Assembly: GCF_900167135.1 (NCBI RefSeq)
Contig: NZ_FUWZ01000002.1
Span: forward strand, 584,651 to 648,650
Source: Chitinophaga eiseniae
Lineage (GTDB): Bacteria; Bacteroidota; Bacteroidia; Chitinophagales; Chitinophagaceae
Direction of reading: 5' to 3'
Length of the DNA: 64,000 nucleotides
The notes beneath the pieces are model-generated. The model was not told where the DNA came from. It worked only from the letters and a program-made list of their open reading frames with translations, and made no database searches. Position numbers and translations under genes: made by a program. Below are positions 26,273 through 35,843 of this stretch, in pieces; position 1 is the stretch's first letter; every line of letters starts with the position of its first letter.

Positions 26273-27160
26273 TTAGTTCCGGGTTAATTTAGCAGCGATG
26301 ACGTCCCAGGAGAGGGCGCCACTTTGTATTTCAGCGGTCAGCGCCGGGTCTGACGCCAGCAGTGTTTTAGCCGGTCCATAAGATGTCCCGGAAAATACGA
26401 GGGCGGCGGCGGCTTTTTCCACCTGGTCGGCGGAGTGCCAGACGCGGGTAAGATCGGCCATATTATCATCCGTTACAAAAGCAGTCAGCAGCCGCCATTG
26501 CATAGGCGATACTTTTCTGCCGGCGGCCCACCGTTCGTGTGCGAAGTCCGTCAGGATAGCCGCCAATGCAGCATTACTGCGCTGATCGAGGCCGGAAATA
26601 AGATGCAGCGGCTTATCCGTAAAAATGGCTTTCATCACCAGCTGGTTCCAGGCGGGCTCGTCCAGGTAGCGGGCCGGATAGGGATTCTGCAGCATAATGG
26701 CTTCCTGTACCACCCCGATATTGGACCGAACGCCTTCGGCTGTACGAAATATCCATGCTTCCGGGTAGGCGAGCAACGGCAGGGCGCTGTAAAGCGCTGC
26801 CAGTTCGTTCATTTCGGCCGACAGGAACAGCTTTTCCACGGTATCCAGGTAGGCGGTTTTATCGGCAGCATCCAGCTGCAGCAACCACCACACCCTTATC
26901 AGGCGGTCTAACGTCCACCCGTGTACGAAGAATCCGGGCACCAGCTGATGCAACACTGCAGCCTGTTCAGGGGATACAGTGATCATATTTTTTCCGGTGA
27001 ATCTGGGAATCGCGGTAAAGGTTTGGTTAAACTGCGGTATGGAAGCGGCTTTCTCCAGCCGCTGCTGTAGCCATTCTCTGGCTGCCTCACTACTATTGCC
27101 GGCAATAATGGCGGTCAGCCCTTCGCTCATTTTCTGCCTGTCATATACATATTGCGCCAC
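26273..27160 (-). CDS. eboA: EboA family metabolite-traffic protein
   Basis: This 295-residue protein is the EboA component. It begins at a GTG at 27160 with AGGAA 7 nt upstream; the next in-frame ATG is at residue 11. It reads as helical throughout, with MSEGLTAIIAGNSSEAAREW, the FFVHGWTLDRLIRVWWLLQL helix, and a repeat-like C-terminal half rich in Leu and Ala. It has no signal peptide. EboA has no assigned reaction. The gene opens the eboABC unit and is preceded by a 397-bp region that ends with the terminator of the FG-GAP gene. Confidence 0.8.
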   Translation of the reverse strand: MAQYVYDRQKMSEGLTAIIAGNSSEAAREWLQQRLEKAASIPQFNQTFTAIPRFTGKNMITVSPEQAAVLHQLVPGFFVHGWTLDRLIRVWWLLQLDAADKTAYLDTVEKLFLSAEMNELAALYSALPLLAYPEAWIFRTAEGVRSNIGVVQEAIMLQNPYPARYLDEPAWNQLVMKAIFTDKPLHLISGLDQRSNAALAAILTDFAHERWAAGRKVSPMQWRLLTAFVTDDNMADLTRVWHSADQVEKAAAALVFSGTSYGPAKTLLASDPALTAEIQSGALSWDVIAAKLTRN

Positions 27161-27557
27161 TTGAAGATTCCTGTTTAGAATAGGTGAACACTGATTTCTG
27201 ATTAAAAATAAACAGGATTGTGCAGATTTTCCGTATTACAGGGCTAATATTTGATAGGTGGTTATTAAAATAAAAGAGAGGCATTGCTGCCTCTCCTTCC
27301 GCCATTCTAAAACCTGATTATGCATCAGGATATCTTTATACATGCTGCCCGGCGATAGCACCATGAAAATATCTCTTTGTTATAATGAACTGAATTGAAA
27401 GAGCAAAGGTACGTTACATCCGTAACAATTAATGCATTTATTTGCAGTGTGACCCGACACATGTAAGTACCCGTTCGTGGAAATATTTACCGGCTGTAAT
27501 ATACATATTATTCTACTTCTTCTCCAAATAAACCATCGATTTTTACGTTACCGTTTT
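27161..27557. other. Region upstream of eboA
   Basis: No gene is supported in these 397 bp between the FG-GAP/cytochrome lipoprotein gene and eboA, both on the minus strand. It contains a minus-strand terminator at 27265-27295 and an AT-rich stretch upstream of eboA that must hold its promoter. Confidence 0.5.
27265..27295 (-). terminator. Terminator of the FG-GAP/cytochrome gene
   Basis: GAGAGGCA (27276-27283) pairs perfectly with 27288-27295 across a 4-base TTGC loop, and in the minus direction it is followed by TTTTATTTTA. It lies 260 bp after the stop of the FG-GAP gene and 105 bp before the eboA start. Confidence 0.7.
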
Positions 27558-29081
27558 TTACTTCCGTTTATTCTCCAGCACTATAAAGGGTTGATATTCC
27601 TTCCAATCAGGCGTATATCCATCCAGTATATTAAATCCCTTTCCATAGTTTCCTAGTATGATATCCTGATCACCATCACCATCCATATCGTTTACGTCCA
27701 TACAAATCCAGCGCCCTTCCTTTTCCACAGGAGGCGCATGGGGCGTGAAGTTCAGCCGATGGTCCTTTCCTTCAAACAAAATAAATTTTTCTGCAGGATT
27801 ATTTTTCATGTCTGCGAAAAAAGCAATCGCCGCAATATCTGTTATGCCATCGAGGTTAAAATCCGCTGCTACAGCCTTTGTACAGCCATTCACGGGATAA
27901 AACCATGCCTGGCGGTAGCTGTTGTTACCTTCGTTCCTATAGACATACAAACCGTGAAAAGGTTTAAGCACCATCGAAAAATCTGCATTATCTCCGCAGG
28001 TATATAGTATGTCGAGTTGACCATCTCCGTTAAAATCTACCAGCTGAAAGCTCGTAGAACCATTGAGCGGCGGGAACCGCAGCAGGTTGGTTGATTTAAA
28101 ACCACCCTTCCGGTCGTTTTCATACAACCAGATACCTTCGTCTGCCGCTGCGAAAAGCACCATCGCGTCCGGCCATCCGTCGCCGTTGAAATCTCCCACT
28201 GCGGCCTGTATGGCACCCGGCACTTCTGTGATGGCCTTTTGTTCGTAACGGTGATCGGGCAATTGTTTCAGCCAGTACAATCCGCCCTGGTTATGCCCGA
28301 AGGCGCAAACCAACAGGTCAACAAGACTGTCTTTATCAAAGTCCGCCTGCAGCGTTTGCACGGGGCGCTTCAGGAAAGGCATGAGATCAGTCTGTTTGCT
28401 GCGCGGATCGTTAATGTTGAGTCTGCTTATAATGCCCGACGGTTCATCCACGGCCCTCATATTACCGATCTGGGTGATGATAGCAGGTGATGATTTTCCA
28501 TTGTCCCGGGCGTACAGGATATTTACGACCGGGGAAGGCAGTTTCCACGCGTGTTTTTTACGCAGGGAACTATCCCAGGCGTCGAGGGTACTGGTATAGG
28601 TATCGCTGGTAAAAATGCGTGCTGCGGCGGTATCAAAGGAAACCATGGTGGTTCCCGCCACACCGGACGAATCTCCTACCGGACGTTTAATGGAGAATCC
28701 GAACCAATCGTGCAGCAGCGGTACCGGTGGTTTTGCCGGTTCCAACTTCACCGGCGCCTGCTGTTCATAATATTTTACCAGTTCCACCCACTCCTGAAAA
28801 GATATCTGCCCGGGCTGCCGCTGCCCTTCCACAGGATAATACTGATCGCCGGACCATACCCGGATACCCAGTTTGGGCGCCATAGCCGGCAATACATGTT
28901 TTGTCCACGTTTCTTTATCCAGCATGGCAGGATCCACAGGCAGATGACAGGAAGTACAGTATTTGTCGGCCAGCGTCTTCCCCTTCTCCCTGGCCGACGG
29001 GGCAAAACAACTGTTAAGCAGGGCAAGACCGATTGATACGATACCTGACGTGGAAAAAACGGATCTCATTGAATGACACAT
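27558..29081 (-). CDS. Lipoprotein joining cytochrome-c haem motif and FG-GAP/VCBS repeats
   Basis: This 507-residue protein starts with a lipoprotein signal (MRSVFSTSGIVSIGLALLNSC, lipobox LLNSC) and directly after it carries LADKYCTSCHLPVDP, a CxxCH covalent haem-binding motif. The remainder consists of about five VCBS/FG-GAP beta-propeller repeats with the calcium-binding DFNGDGWPDAM, DFNGDGQLDIL, DFNLDGITDIA and DGDGDQDIILGNYG loops. A periplasmic or surface electron-transfer or polymer-binding role is inferred. It sits 129 bp downstream of the second susD and may be read as its distal partner. An alternative start at the ATG 29069 is likely. Confidence 0.83.
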   Translation of the reverse strand: MCHSMRSVFSTSGIVSIGLALLNSCFAPSAREKGKTLADKYCTSCHLPVDPAMLDKETWTKHVLPAMAPKLGIRVWSGDQYYPVEGQRQPGQISFQEWVELVKYYEQQAPVKLEPAKPPVPLLHDWFGFSIKRPVGDSSGVAGTTMVSFDTAAARIFTSDTYTSTLDAWDSSLRKKHAWKLPSPVVNILYARDNGKSSPAIITQIGNMRAVDEPSGIISRLNINDPRSKQTDLMPFLKRPVQTLQADFDKDSLVDLLVCAFGHNQGGLYWLKQLPDHRYEQKAITEVPGAIQAAVGDFNGDGWPDAMVLFAAADEGIWLYENDRKGGFKSTNLLRFPPLNGSTSFQLVDFNGDGQLDILYTCGDNADFSMVLKPFHGLYVYRNEGNNSYRQAWFYPVNGCTKAVAADFNLDGITDIAAIAFFADMKNNPAEKFILFEGKDHRLNFTPHAPPVEKEGRWICMDVNDMDGDGDQDIILGNYGKGFNILDGYTPDWKEYQPFIVLENKRK

Positions 29082-29154
29082 GAAGCGTTACGAATTACGA
29101 AGTATAAAATAAATATAAAAGATGAATTACAAATTTTGAATTACCATTTACGCG

Positions 29155-29183
29155 TCAGGGGCCCCCTGGATGGGAGCCCCTGA
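29155..29183. terminator. Stem-loop between susD-2 and the FG-GAP gene
   Basis: TCAGGGGC (29155-29162) pairs with GCCCCTGA (29176-29183), with further C-G pairing inside (CCC with GGG). No T-run is present in the minus direction, so it may cause partial termination or protect the 3' end of the susD message. Confidence 0.5.
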
Positions 29184-29210
29184 TACGTTATTCGTCACTC
29201 GTATTGTATG

Positions 29211-30983
29211 TTAGTATCCTGTATTCTGTTTCAATACCGGTTGACCGTTCTTCAGCGTCAGGTCAATCTGGCGTTGGGGAACAGGGAAGTATTCATTTCT
29301 GCCTTTTGTAAAGTGACCGCCTTTCACATCGTCGGTAATGGCGCTTTCAAAGGCGAAATAAGCATTCATCACCTGGTCAGCAATGCCCCAGCGGGAAATA
29401 TCGAAGAAGCGGTGCCCTTCCATTGCCAGTTCCAGCTTCCGCTCAAAGCGGATCGCTTTACGGGCGAAGTTTACGTCACCAAAAGCGGTGTATAAACCTA
29501 TCTTATAATAAGGCAGTGGTTTGTTGGGATCGAAGCCCTGGATAGGATTAGCCGGGTCTTTGTAATCATGCACCCAGCCTTCCGGATGGTCTTTCATACG
29601 GCCGCGCACCGTATTTACATAGGTGAGCGCTGTTCCGAGGTCGCCGGTTTCGGCAGCACATTCCGCGGCCATCAGCAGCACGTCGGAGAAGCGGATCAGC
29701 AGTACATTGATCGCGCTGCCGGGCGCCCAGGAGTTATTGTCCATGTATTTGTCCTTGTTATAATTCCAGTATACCATTTTTTTAGTGGCATACGGACCGG
29801 CATAACGTTGGGTCTGATCACGGATCCAGGAGGAACCCGCGAAGTAACCCCAGTCATGATAAGGTACACCGCGGCGGCCTACAGTCCAGTCCAGGCGAGG
29901 GTCAACCGGTCCGGCATCGGGGGTGAACGGCTGGGTGGCCCTGATACCCATATCGGATTTCACCGCATGCTGGTTGTAATCGTCCAGGTAAGGCAGTCCA
30001 TTGGCATCTACCCGGTAGGAGTTCACCAGATCGAAAGACGGCTGGTAGAAACCACAGCATTTGAAGTTGGCGGGGAAGTTCAGCATTTCGCCCATGTTAG
30101 CGTTACCGATGCCGTTGGTACCATCGTTCGCAGACATCTGGATGGCAAATACAGACTCCGAATTGTTCTTTTTGGACGCGTCGAAGTTATCCTCGAAGTT
30201 ATCGGTCAGTTTGTATTTGAGGCCATTGGACGTTACACCGTTGGTGATGGCGTCTTTGAAGAGCGGCAGGGCTTCTGCATACTTTTTCTGATAGAGATAG
30301 GTTTTCGCCAGATATATCTGCGCCGCCCATTTGTTGGCGCGGGCTACCTGTGGTTGTGTAGGCGGCAGATTCGCCTGGGCATACTTAAAGTCAGCTTCGA
30401 TATTAGGCCAGATATCCACATCGTTGGGTACCAACGGATCAACGGTCGCTTCAGTGACATAGGGCACGTTATTGAACATTTTCTTCAGTTCAAAGTAATA
30501 ATGCCCTCTGAGAAACCGTGCTTCCGCCTGTACCTTTGTTCTATCCGCATCAGACATATCTTTGGCCTGCGCCATCAGTCTCAGGGTGTTATTACAACGG
30601 GCAACGCCTTCATACACCGCTCTCCATTTAGTGTTGAAGAAAGAGTTGGACACGTTCGGTTGCCAGATGGCAATTTCATTGATAGGGGTCTGGTCAGTTC
30701 CTTCACTGCCTTTGTGAGCGTCGCCACCGGCCACACTGCCATATACCCAGTTGGTGGCCGCAGCCTCCCAGGGATTACCGCCGCCGAGCGCACCAATGGG
30801 ATTACCGCCACCATCGAGCGCTGCATAGGCGCCTACCAGCAGATAATTCACCCCATCCTTGTTGGCCACAATCTCTTCCGACAATGAACTATAGGGCGGC
30901 TTTTCGAGGAAGTTTTTTCCGCAGCCACTGCTGAGCAGCGCCGCTACCAGCAATATTCCACTTGTATACCTTAATGTTTTCAT
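29211..30983 (-). CDS. SusD/RagB family lipoprotein (second copy)
   Basis: This 590-residue lipoprotein has the signal MKTLRYTSGILLVAALLSSGC with the lipobox at Cys21, then GKNFLEKPPYSSLSEE typical of SusD. The helical TPR core holds DRTKVQAEARFLRGHYYFELK, and the C-terminal part ends in EGHRFFDISRWG followed by NEYFPVPQRQIDL. It is the nutrient-binding partner of the SusC-like receptor upstream, which ends 32 bp before it. It differs from the first susD by length and by more aromatic residues in the central part, so the two pairs probably take different substrates. Confidence 0.95.
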   Translation of the reverse strand: MKTLRYTSGILLVAALLSSGCGKNFLEKPPYSSLSEEIVANKDGVNYLLVGAYAALDGGGNPIGALGGGNPWEAAATNWVYGSVAGGDAHKGSEGTDQTPINEIAIWQPNVSNSFFNTKWRAVYEGVARCNNTLRLMAQAKDMSDADRTKVQAEARFLRGHYYFELKKMFNNVPYVTEATVDPLVPNDVDIWPNIEADFKYAQANLPPTQPQVARANKWAAQIYLAKTYLYQKKYAEALPLFKDAITNGVTSNGLKYKLTDNFEDNFDASKKNNSESVFAIQMSANDGTNGIGNANMGEMLNFPANFKCCGFYQPSFDLVNSYRVDANGLPYLDDYNQHAVKSDMGIRATQPFTPDAGPVDPRLDWTVGRRGVPYHDWGYFAGSSWIRDQTQRYAGPYATKKMVYWNYNKDKYMDNNSWAPGSAINVLLIRFSDVLLMAAECAAETGDLGTALTYVNTVRGRMKDHPEGWVHDYKDPANPIQGFDPNKPLPYYKIGLYTAFGDVNFARKAIRFERKLELAMEGHRFFDISRWGIADQVMNAYFAFESAITDDVKGGHFTKGRNEYFPVPQRQIDLTLKNGQPVLKQNTGY

Positions 30984-31014
30984 TTTTCTCAGTTTAACAA
31001 TTCAGATAATCAGA

Positions 31015-34000
31015 TCAGAAATTCAGTGTAACGCCTACCAGGTATTGACGCTGGTTAGGATAGGCGCCTTCGTCGATCCCGAAGGAGTCTGTGTTACCGG
31101 TGATTTCAGGATCAAGGCCAGTATATTTGGTAATGGTGAATACGTTAGCAGCCTGTACATATACCCTGAATTTTTCTACCCCCACTCTTTTCAGCATATA
31201 GGCCGGGAAAGTATATCCCAGCATCATGTTTTTAGCGCGGAGATATGAACCGTTTTCTACATAATAGGATGTTGGAGGATCGGAGGTACTGAAATTAGGT
31301 TTCAGCTCCTGGATGGGTGCGGTGGCATTTTTGCGGTCGGGCAGCCAGGAATCGTACAATGCTGTTTTGCTCTTGGCGCCGTTGAAGGAACCGTAGATAT
31401 CGGTCCACCATCTTACCTGGTTCCAGATCTTGTTACCATGTACACCATAGAGGAACATGGAGAAGTCCCAGTTTTTGTAGGTAAGGCCGATATTAAGGCC
31501 GTAGGTAAAGTCCGGATTAGGACTGCCGAGGTAAGTACGGTCCTGTATGTCGATTTTACCATCGCCGTTCACGTCTTTATAGCGGAAGCGGCCGGGGGCA
31601 GCGGCCTGCTGATACTCGCTGATATTGGGGTACTTCGCTTTGGCGGCATTGTTAGCCGCATCCACTTCTTCTTTGCTATCCCAAAACTTTTCGATTTGGT
31701 AGCCGAAAAACTCACTGATACTGTGCCCCACCGCGTTGCGGATGATCGCTACACCATAGCGGCGGTTTTCTCTTTCGAAATAGGGAGCGGATTCTGATAT
31801 TTTAAGGATTTCGTTTTTATAGCTGGTAAACGTACCGGTAAGTGTGAGCTTCAGTTTGGAAGCCAGCTGTATGTTACCGGTGGCAGAGAAATCCCATCCA
31901 TGGTTTTTCATTTCTGCTACGTTGGCAAAGGGGGGAGCTGCAACACCGTATACGCCTGGCAGTTCGGGGTTGAACAGCAGGTCTTTGATACGTTTGCTGT
32001 AATAGTCCACTGAGAACTCCAGGGCGCCTTTAAACAGTGTCGCATCGATACCAATGTTGGAATTAGTATTGCTTTCCCACTTGGCGTTGGGGTTGCCGAT
32101 CCGTCCCTGCATAAAACCGGTGGCAATGGTGCTGGTGCTGCCGGTCAGGTCATAGAAAGAAGTAGCTTTGTTAAATGTAAATGTAGTAAACGCGTTGGCC
32201 GGATCAACATTGATCTGATTGCCCATAATCCCCCAGCCGCCACGCAATTTCAGATCGGAGATCCAGGAAATTCCTTTCATGAATTCCTCCTGTGAAATAC
32301 GCCAGGCGGCGCTCACGGCGGGGAAGTTACCGTAGCGGTTGCTGGCACCGAAACGGGATGAACCGTCACGGCGTATCAGTGCGCCTAACAGGTATTTATC
32401 TTTAAAGGAATAATCCAGTCTGGCGAACAGGGAGAACAGCGTATTGGAGCCATAGCCGCTACCATTTACCGGTGTTCCGAAGCCGGAGGTAAGGGTGGTA
32501 AAGTTCGGATCGAAAGAAAAATAATTGGTAGTGCTGCCTGTCAGCGTGCGGTCTACCTGCTGGAAGGCTTCCGTACCGATCATCACTTTCAGGTCGTGAT
32601 CACGGGCTATTTTTTTGTGATAGCTGAGCGTGTTGGTCCAGGTCCAGTCATAACCGTTGCCGGTTGTTTCTGTATAGGTGTTCACGCTGGTATTTTCCTT
32701 GTTTTCATATTCCGGATAAGTGAAGCTGTGGTTGTTGAAAGAGTAGATTTCACCGCCGAAGGAGGTACGCAGGGTAAAATCTTTCAGGATGTCAGCTTCC
32801 GCGTATACGTTGCCCAGCAACCTGCTGGCCAGCGCTTTGGTGCTGCCGAAGCGGTCCTGGATAGCTACCGGGTTGCGCGCATTGCCCAGGGCGCCGCCCC
32901 AGGTACCGGCGTAGTTACCTTTGATATCATATACCGGGATAATGCTTTGCTCACGGAAAGCCATACCGATACCGCTGCCTTCTGTGAGGATACCTATCTG
33001 TGGGTTTTGGATGATGGAATACTCCATGTTTTCACCTACGCGGATATGGTCAGTGATATTGAAACTGGAATTAGCCCTTACCGCATAACGTTTGTTATAG
33101 GTATTTTTCAGCGTACCCTGCTGATTAAAATAATACATGGAGAAGAAGTAGCTGCCGATATCGCTGCCGCCGGCCACAGAGATATTATGGCTGGTGATGG
33201 GCGCAGGTTTGAATATTTCATGGTACCAGTCGGTGCCTTGTTTGTTGGCTTTGTTGATACGATAGAAGCTGTTCAGCATCCCTGCATCTTTATAGTCCGG
33301 TATCAGGAAATATTTAGAGGGATCTACGCGGGGATCTCCTTCCATGGCGCCTTCCGGGAAGATATAATCCGGCAGCACTGGTTTATCGCCTTTACCATAG
33401 AGCACATCATCGAATACAGGCGTACCGTTGGTGCTGTTGCGGGTAGCCATCCACAGGAGGTCTGCCTGTTCCTGCGGATTCAGGATATGGAAGGGGTTGC
33501 CACCCTGCGGCCTTTGTGTACCGTAGTAACCGTCGTACTGTACTTTTACTTTGCCGGTACCTCTTTTGGTGGTGATGATGATAACGCCATTGGCTGCGCG
33601 GGCGCCGTAGATAGAGGCGGCGCCTGCATCTTTCAGTACCTGCATGGTCTGTACGTCGTTGGGGTTCACATCGGCGAGGTTGGAAATCGGCACACCGTCC
33701 ACGATATATAACGGGGTGTTGTTGCCGAAGGTGTTTTTACCACGTACAGACACCTGTGGTTCCTGGCCTGGCTGGCCGGTGCCTACGATGGTGATACCGG
33801 AAACCTGTCCCTGCAGCTGATTAGCTATCTGGGACGTGGGTTGCCGGGTGAGGTTTTCCACCTTTACAACAGCGACGGCGCCGGTCAGATCTTTTTTCTT
33901 CTGGCTGGCATAACCGGTCACCACCACTTCTTCGAGTGAACCTACTTTTTCGGCCAGCTGTACGTTAACAGTGCCCGAGCTTACGACGGCTTCCTGCGGG

Positions 34001-34251
34001 TCGTAGCCTACAAAGGAGAACACCAGTGTTTCTCCCGATTTGGCCTGAATGGTAAAACCTCCATTGGGATCGGTAGCGGTACCGCGGTTGGTACCTTTTA
34101 CATATACCGAAACGCCTGGCAGCGGGTTGCCTGATGCTTTGTCAGACACCTTACCCGTAACTTTCGTTTGTGCGAATACGTTACTACTGCCCAGTAATAG
34201 CAGTATGCCGCATAGGAGAACGGCCAGTCCTTGGTAAAAATGTTTTTTCAT
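31015..34251 (-). CDS. SusC/RagA family TonB-dependent receptor (second copy)
   Basis: This 1078-residue outer-membrane receptor starts at the ATG at 34251 (MKKHFYQGLAVLLCGILLLL, then GSSNVFAQ as a signal peptide end). The reading frame can be extended upstream to 34407, but that extension has no signal peptide and was rejected. The order is: carboxypeptidase-regulatory-like domain (VTGKVSDKASGNPLPGVSVY), TonB-box-like EEVVVTGYASQKKKDLTG, plug (GAASIYGARAANGVIIITTK), and a barrel ending in YLVGVTLNF. It forms a unit with the following susD. No LacI-type operator was seen in front of this pair, in contrast to the first pair. Confidence 0.95.
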   Translation of the reverse strand: MKKHFYQGLAVLLCGILLLLGSSNVFAQTKVTGKVSDKASGNPLPGVSVYVKGTNRGTATDPNGGFTIQAKSGETLVFSFVGYDPQEAVVSSGTVNVQLAEKVGSLEEVVVTGYASQKKKDLTGAVAVVKVENLTRQPTSQIANQLQGQVSGITIVGTGQPGQEPQVSVRGKNTFGNNTPLYIVDGVPISNLADVNPNDVQTMQVLKDAGAASIYGARAANGVIIITTKRGTGKVKVQYDGYYGTQRPQGGNPFHILNPQEQADLLWMATRNSTNGTPVFDDVLYGKGDKPVLPDYIFPEGAMEGDPRVDPSKYFLIPDYKDAGMLNSFYRINKANKQGTDWYHEIFKPAPITSHNISVAGGSDIGSYFFSMYYFNQQGTLKNTYNKRYAVRANSSFNITDHIRVGENMEYSIIQNPQIGILTEGSGIGMAFREQSIIPVYDIKGNYAGTWGGALGNARNPVAIQDRFGSTKALASRLLGNVYAEADILKDFTLRTSFGGEIYSFNNHSFTYPEYENKENTSVNTYTETTGNGYDWTWTNTLSYHKKIARDHDLKVMIGTEAFQQVDRTLTGSTTNYFSFDPNFTTLTSGFGTPVNGSGYGSNTLFSLFARLDYSFKDKYLLGALIRRDGSSRFGASNRYGNFPAVSAAWRISQEEFMKGISWISDLKLRGGWGIMGNQINVDPANAFTTFTFNKATSFYDLTGSTSTIATGFMQGRIGNPNAKWESNTNSNIGIDATLFKGALEFSVDYYSKRIKDLLFNPELPGVYGVAAPPFANVAEMKNHGWDFSATGNIQLASKLKLTLTGTFTSYKNEILKISESAPYFERENRRYGVAIIRNAVGHSISEFFGYQIEKFWDSKEEVDAANNAAKAKYPNISEYQQAAAPGRFRYKDVNGDGKIDIQDRTYLGSPNPDFTYGLNIGLTYKNWDFSMFLYGVHGNKIWNQVRWWTDIYGSFNGAKSKTALYDSWLPDRKNATAPIQELKPNFSTSDPPTSYYVENGSYLRAKNMMLGYTFPAYMLKRVGVEKFRVYVQAANVFTITKYTGLDPEITGNTDSFGIDEGAYPNQRQYLVGVTLNF

Positions 34252-34861
34252 AACGTGGTTGAAGGGTAACGTTTTAGAAAAATCGATGAAAAAATAGAGT
34301 ACCTGTCTTGTATGTTCCTTTGTCCGGCAGACAGTTGAAGACATAAGCATCCTGTTGCAGGCGATGAGTGCGGGCGCCGGCAGCAAACAGGTGTCATGTA
34401 CAGGCATTAGTTACCCCGGCTTCTGTATGATGCATTACAGCAGCGACGGCGCAAACAATAACTGTCTGTTCAACAATTAAAAACCACAAATTTGAAGATG
34501 CAAGACATGGATGCGTACATGTTTACACCAATATTCAACTACATGGAATAAAGCAAAGGTTTTTAGTAAACAATTGATTTGCTAACAATGAACTTGTGAG
34601 AATCGGCTCAATTTAGTATTACACTTACCTACTTCCAGATTTTGGTTCTCACGTGGAATTTTTCTTACAATAAGTCGAATATATGACAATAAATTAGCTC
34701 AGACAAGTGTTCTTTTAACATTTCTCTAAATAAAAAAATTTTGGGGGGCCAGTCTTACAGTAATCCGCACTCGCGGGATAAAAAAGTATAATACTTTATG
34801 GATAAAAAAGTACAAGCAGGTGATCTTTTATGTATGTTTAACGTCTCAATTATTCCGGGCC
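34252..34861. other. Divergent intergenic region between susC-2 and TMEM220
   Basis: No supported gene is present in these 610 bp. The susC-proximal half is mixed, and the TMEM220-proximal half is AT-rich. The latter half contains a 13-bp direct repeat GGATAAAAAAGTA at 34776-34788 and 34800-34812 (period 24) and, overlapping the first copy, a dyad AAAGTAT-A-ATACTTT at 34783-34797. Both could be regulatory for the TMEM220-DinB pair. Confidence 0.5.
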
Positions 34862-35254
34862 ATGAAAGTATTCAACATTATTTTTTGTTTCCTTTTTATT
34901 GTTTTCGCGGGGCTGCAGTACAATGATCCTGACCCTTATGTATGGATGCCTATTTACCTGTTTTCCGCCGTATGCTGTGGCATGGCGGCGCGGCAGCGGT
35001 TCTATCCCCGTTTGTACCTGACGGGCATAGCCGTTTATTTTGTATATGCGATCTATTTGTTCTTCACCAAAGACGGGGTGGCAGACTGGGTATCGCAGCA
35101 TCAGGCAGAGAATATTGCACAGACCATGAAAGCGGAGAAGCCATGGATAGAAGACACCCGTGAATTTTTCGGGTTATTTATATGTATCGTAGCTTTGGGC
35201 ATCAATTATTTTTACGCCAAAAAGAAAACATCACATGAGAAAGCAGGCTATTAA
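34862..35254 (+). CDS. TMEM220-like small membrane protein
   Basis: This 130-residue protein starts at the ATG at 34862; the extension to a GTG at 34820 was not chosen. Four hydrophobic helices can be seen: VFNIIFCFLFIVFAGLQYN, YLFSAVCCGMAA, YLTGIAVYFVYAIYLFF and FFGLFICIVALGINYFYA. The N-terminal helix followed by QYNDPDPYVW is the TMEM220 hallmark. The role is unknown. The DinB gene starts 20 bp before its stop in another frame, so the two are co-transcribed. Confidence 0.8.
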   Translation: MKVFNIIFCFLFIVFAGLQYNDPDPYVWMPIYLFSAVCCGMAARQRFYPRLYLTGIAVYFVYAIYLFFTKDGVADWVSQHQAENIAQTMKAEKPWIEDTREFFGLFICIVALGINYFYAKKKTSHEKAGY

Positions 35255-35744
35255 TCCTGACCCCGAATATTTCAGCCGGTACATCGACCAGGTGCCGGAC
35301 GTTCCGATTATGGAAGCGCTGGAACAGTCGCTGCGCGACCTGCAAACACTGGACAAAGGCAAGCTGGCCGAAAAGGGCGACTATGCGTACGCCCCCGGCA
35401 AGTGGACCGTCAAAGACGTGTTGCAGCATATTGCTGATACAGAGCGGATTTTTACCTACCGTGCGCTTGTATTTGCACGTAACGACAAAAACGCCACGCC
35501 CGGCTTCGATCAGGACCTGTATGCCGACGAGGCGTTTACGGCCCACCGTTCATTTGAAGATGTGCTACAGGAACTGATAGCGATCAGGCAGGCGACCATC
35601 GCGTTTTTCCGCAGTCTTCCCGACGAAGCGCTGCTGAGAGTCGGCACCTCCTGGAAATACCAGATGTGTGTGCTGGCCATGGGCTTTACGATGGTAGGCC
35701 ACCAGATACACCATCTCCGTATTCTCCACGAAAGATATTTATGA
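35235..35744 (+). CDS. DinB family protein
   Basis: This 169-residue protein is a DinB/YfiT four-helix-bundle protein, usually a metal-dependent thiol transferase or stress-related enzyme. The likely metal ligands are His67 in KDVLQHIADTERIFTYR and the His pair in VGHQIHHLRIL near the C terminus. The conserved YAPGKWTVKDVLQH segment is clear. It overlaps the TMEM220 gene by 20 bp. Activity and thiol cofactor are not known. Confidence 0.9.
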   Translation: MRKQAINPDPEYFSRYIDQVPDVPIMEALEQSLRDLQTLDKGKLAEKGDYAYAPGKWTVKDVLQHIADTERIFTYRALVFARNDKNATPGFDQDLYADEAFTAHRSFEDVLQELIAIRQATIAFFRSLPDEALLRVGTSWKYQMCVLAMGFTMVGHQIHHLRILHERYL

Positions 35745-35843
35745 TGTTGAGGACTAACATTTATGTTAGTCCTTAACAATTACATCTCCTCTTCTTTAAT
35801 CCCCGCGCCCCATCTAGCTTTGCAGGCATAAAATCAATTTTGT

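Noticed and set aside
34252..34407. 52-residue N-terminal extension of the second SusC
   Set aside because: It lacks a signal peptide and precedes a typical one; the internal ATG at 34251 gives a normal Sec signal.
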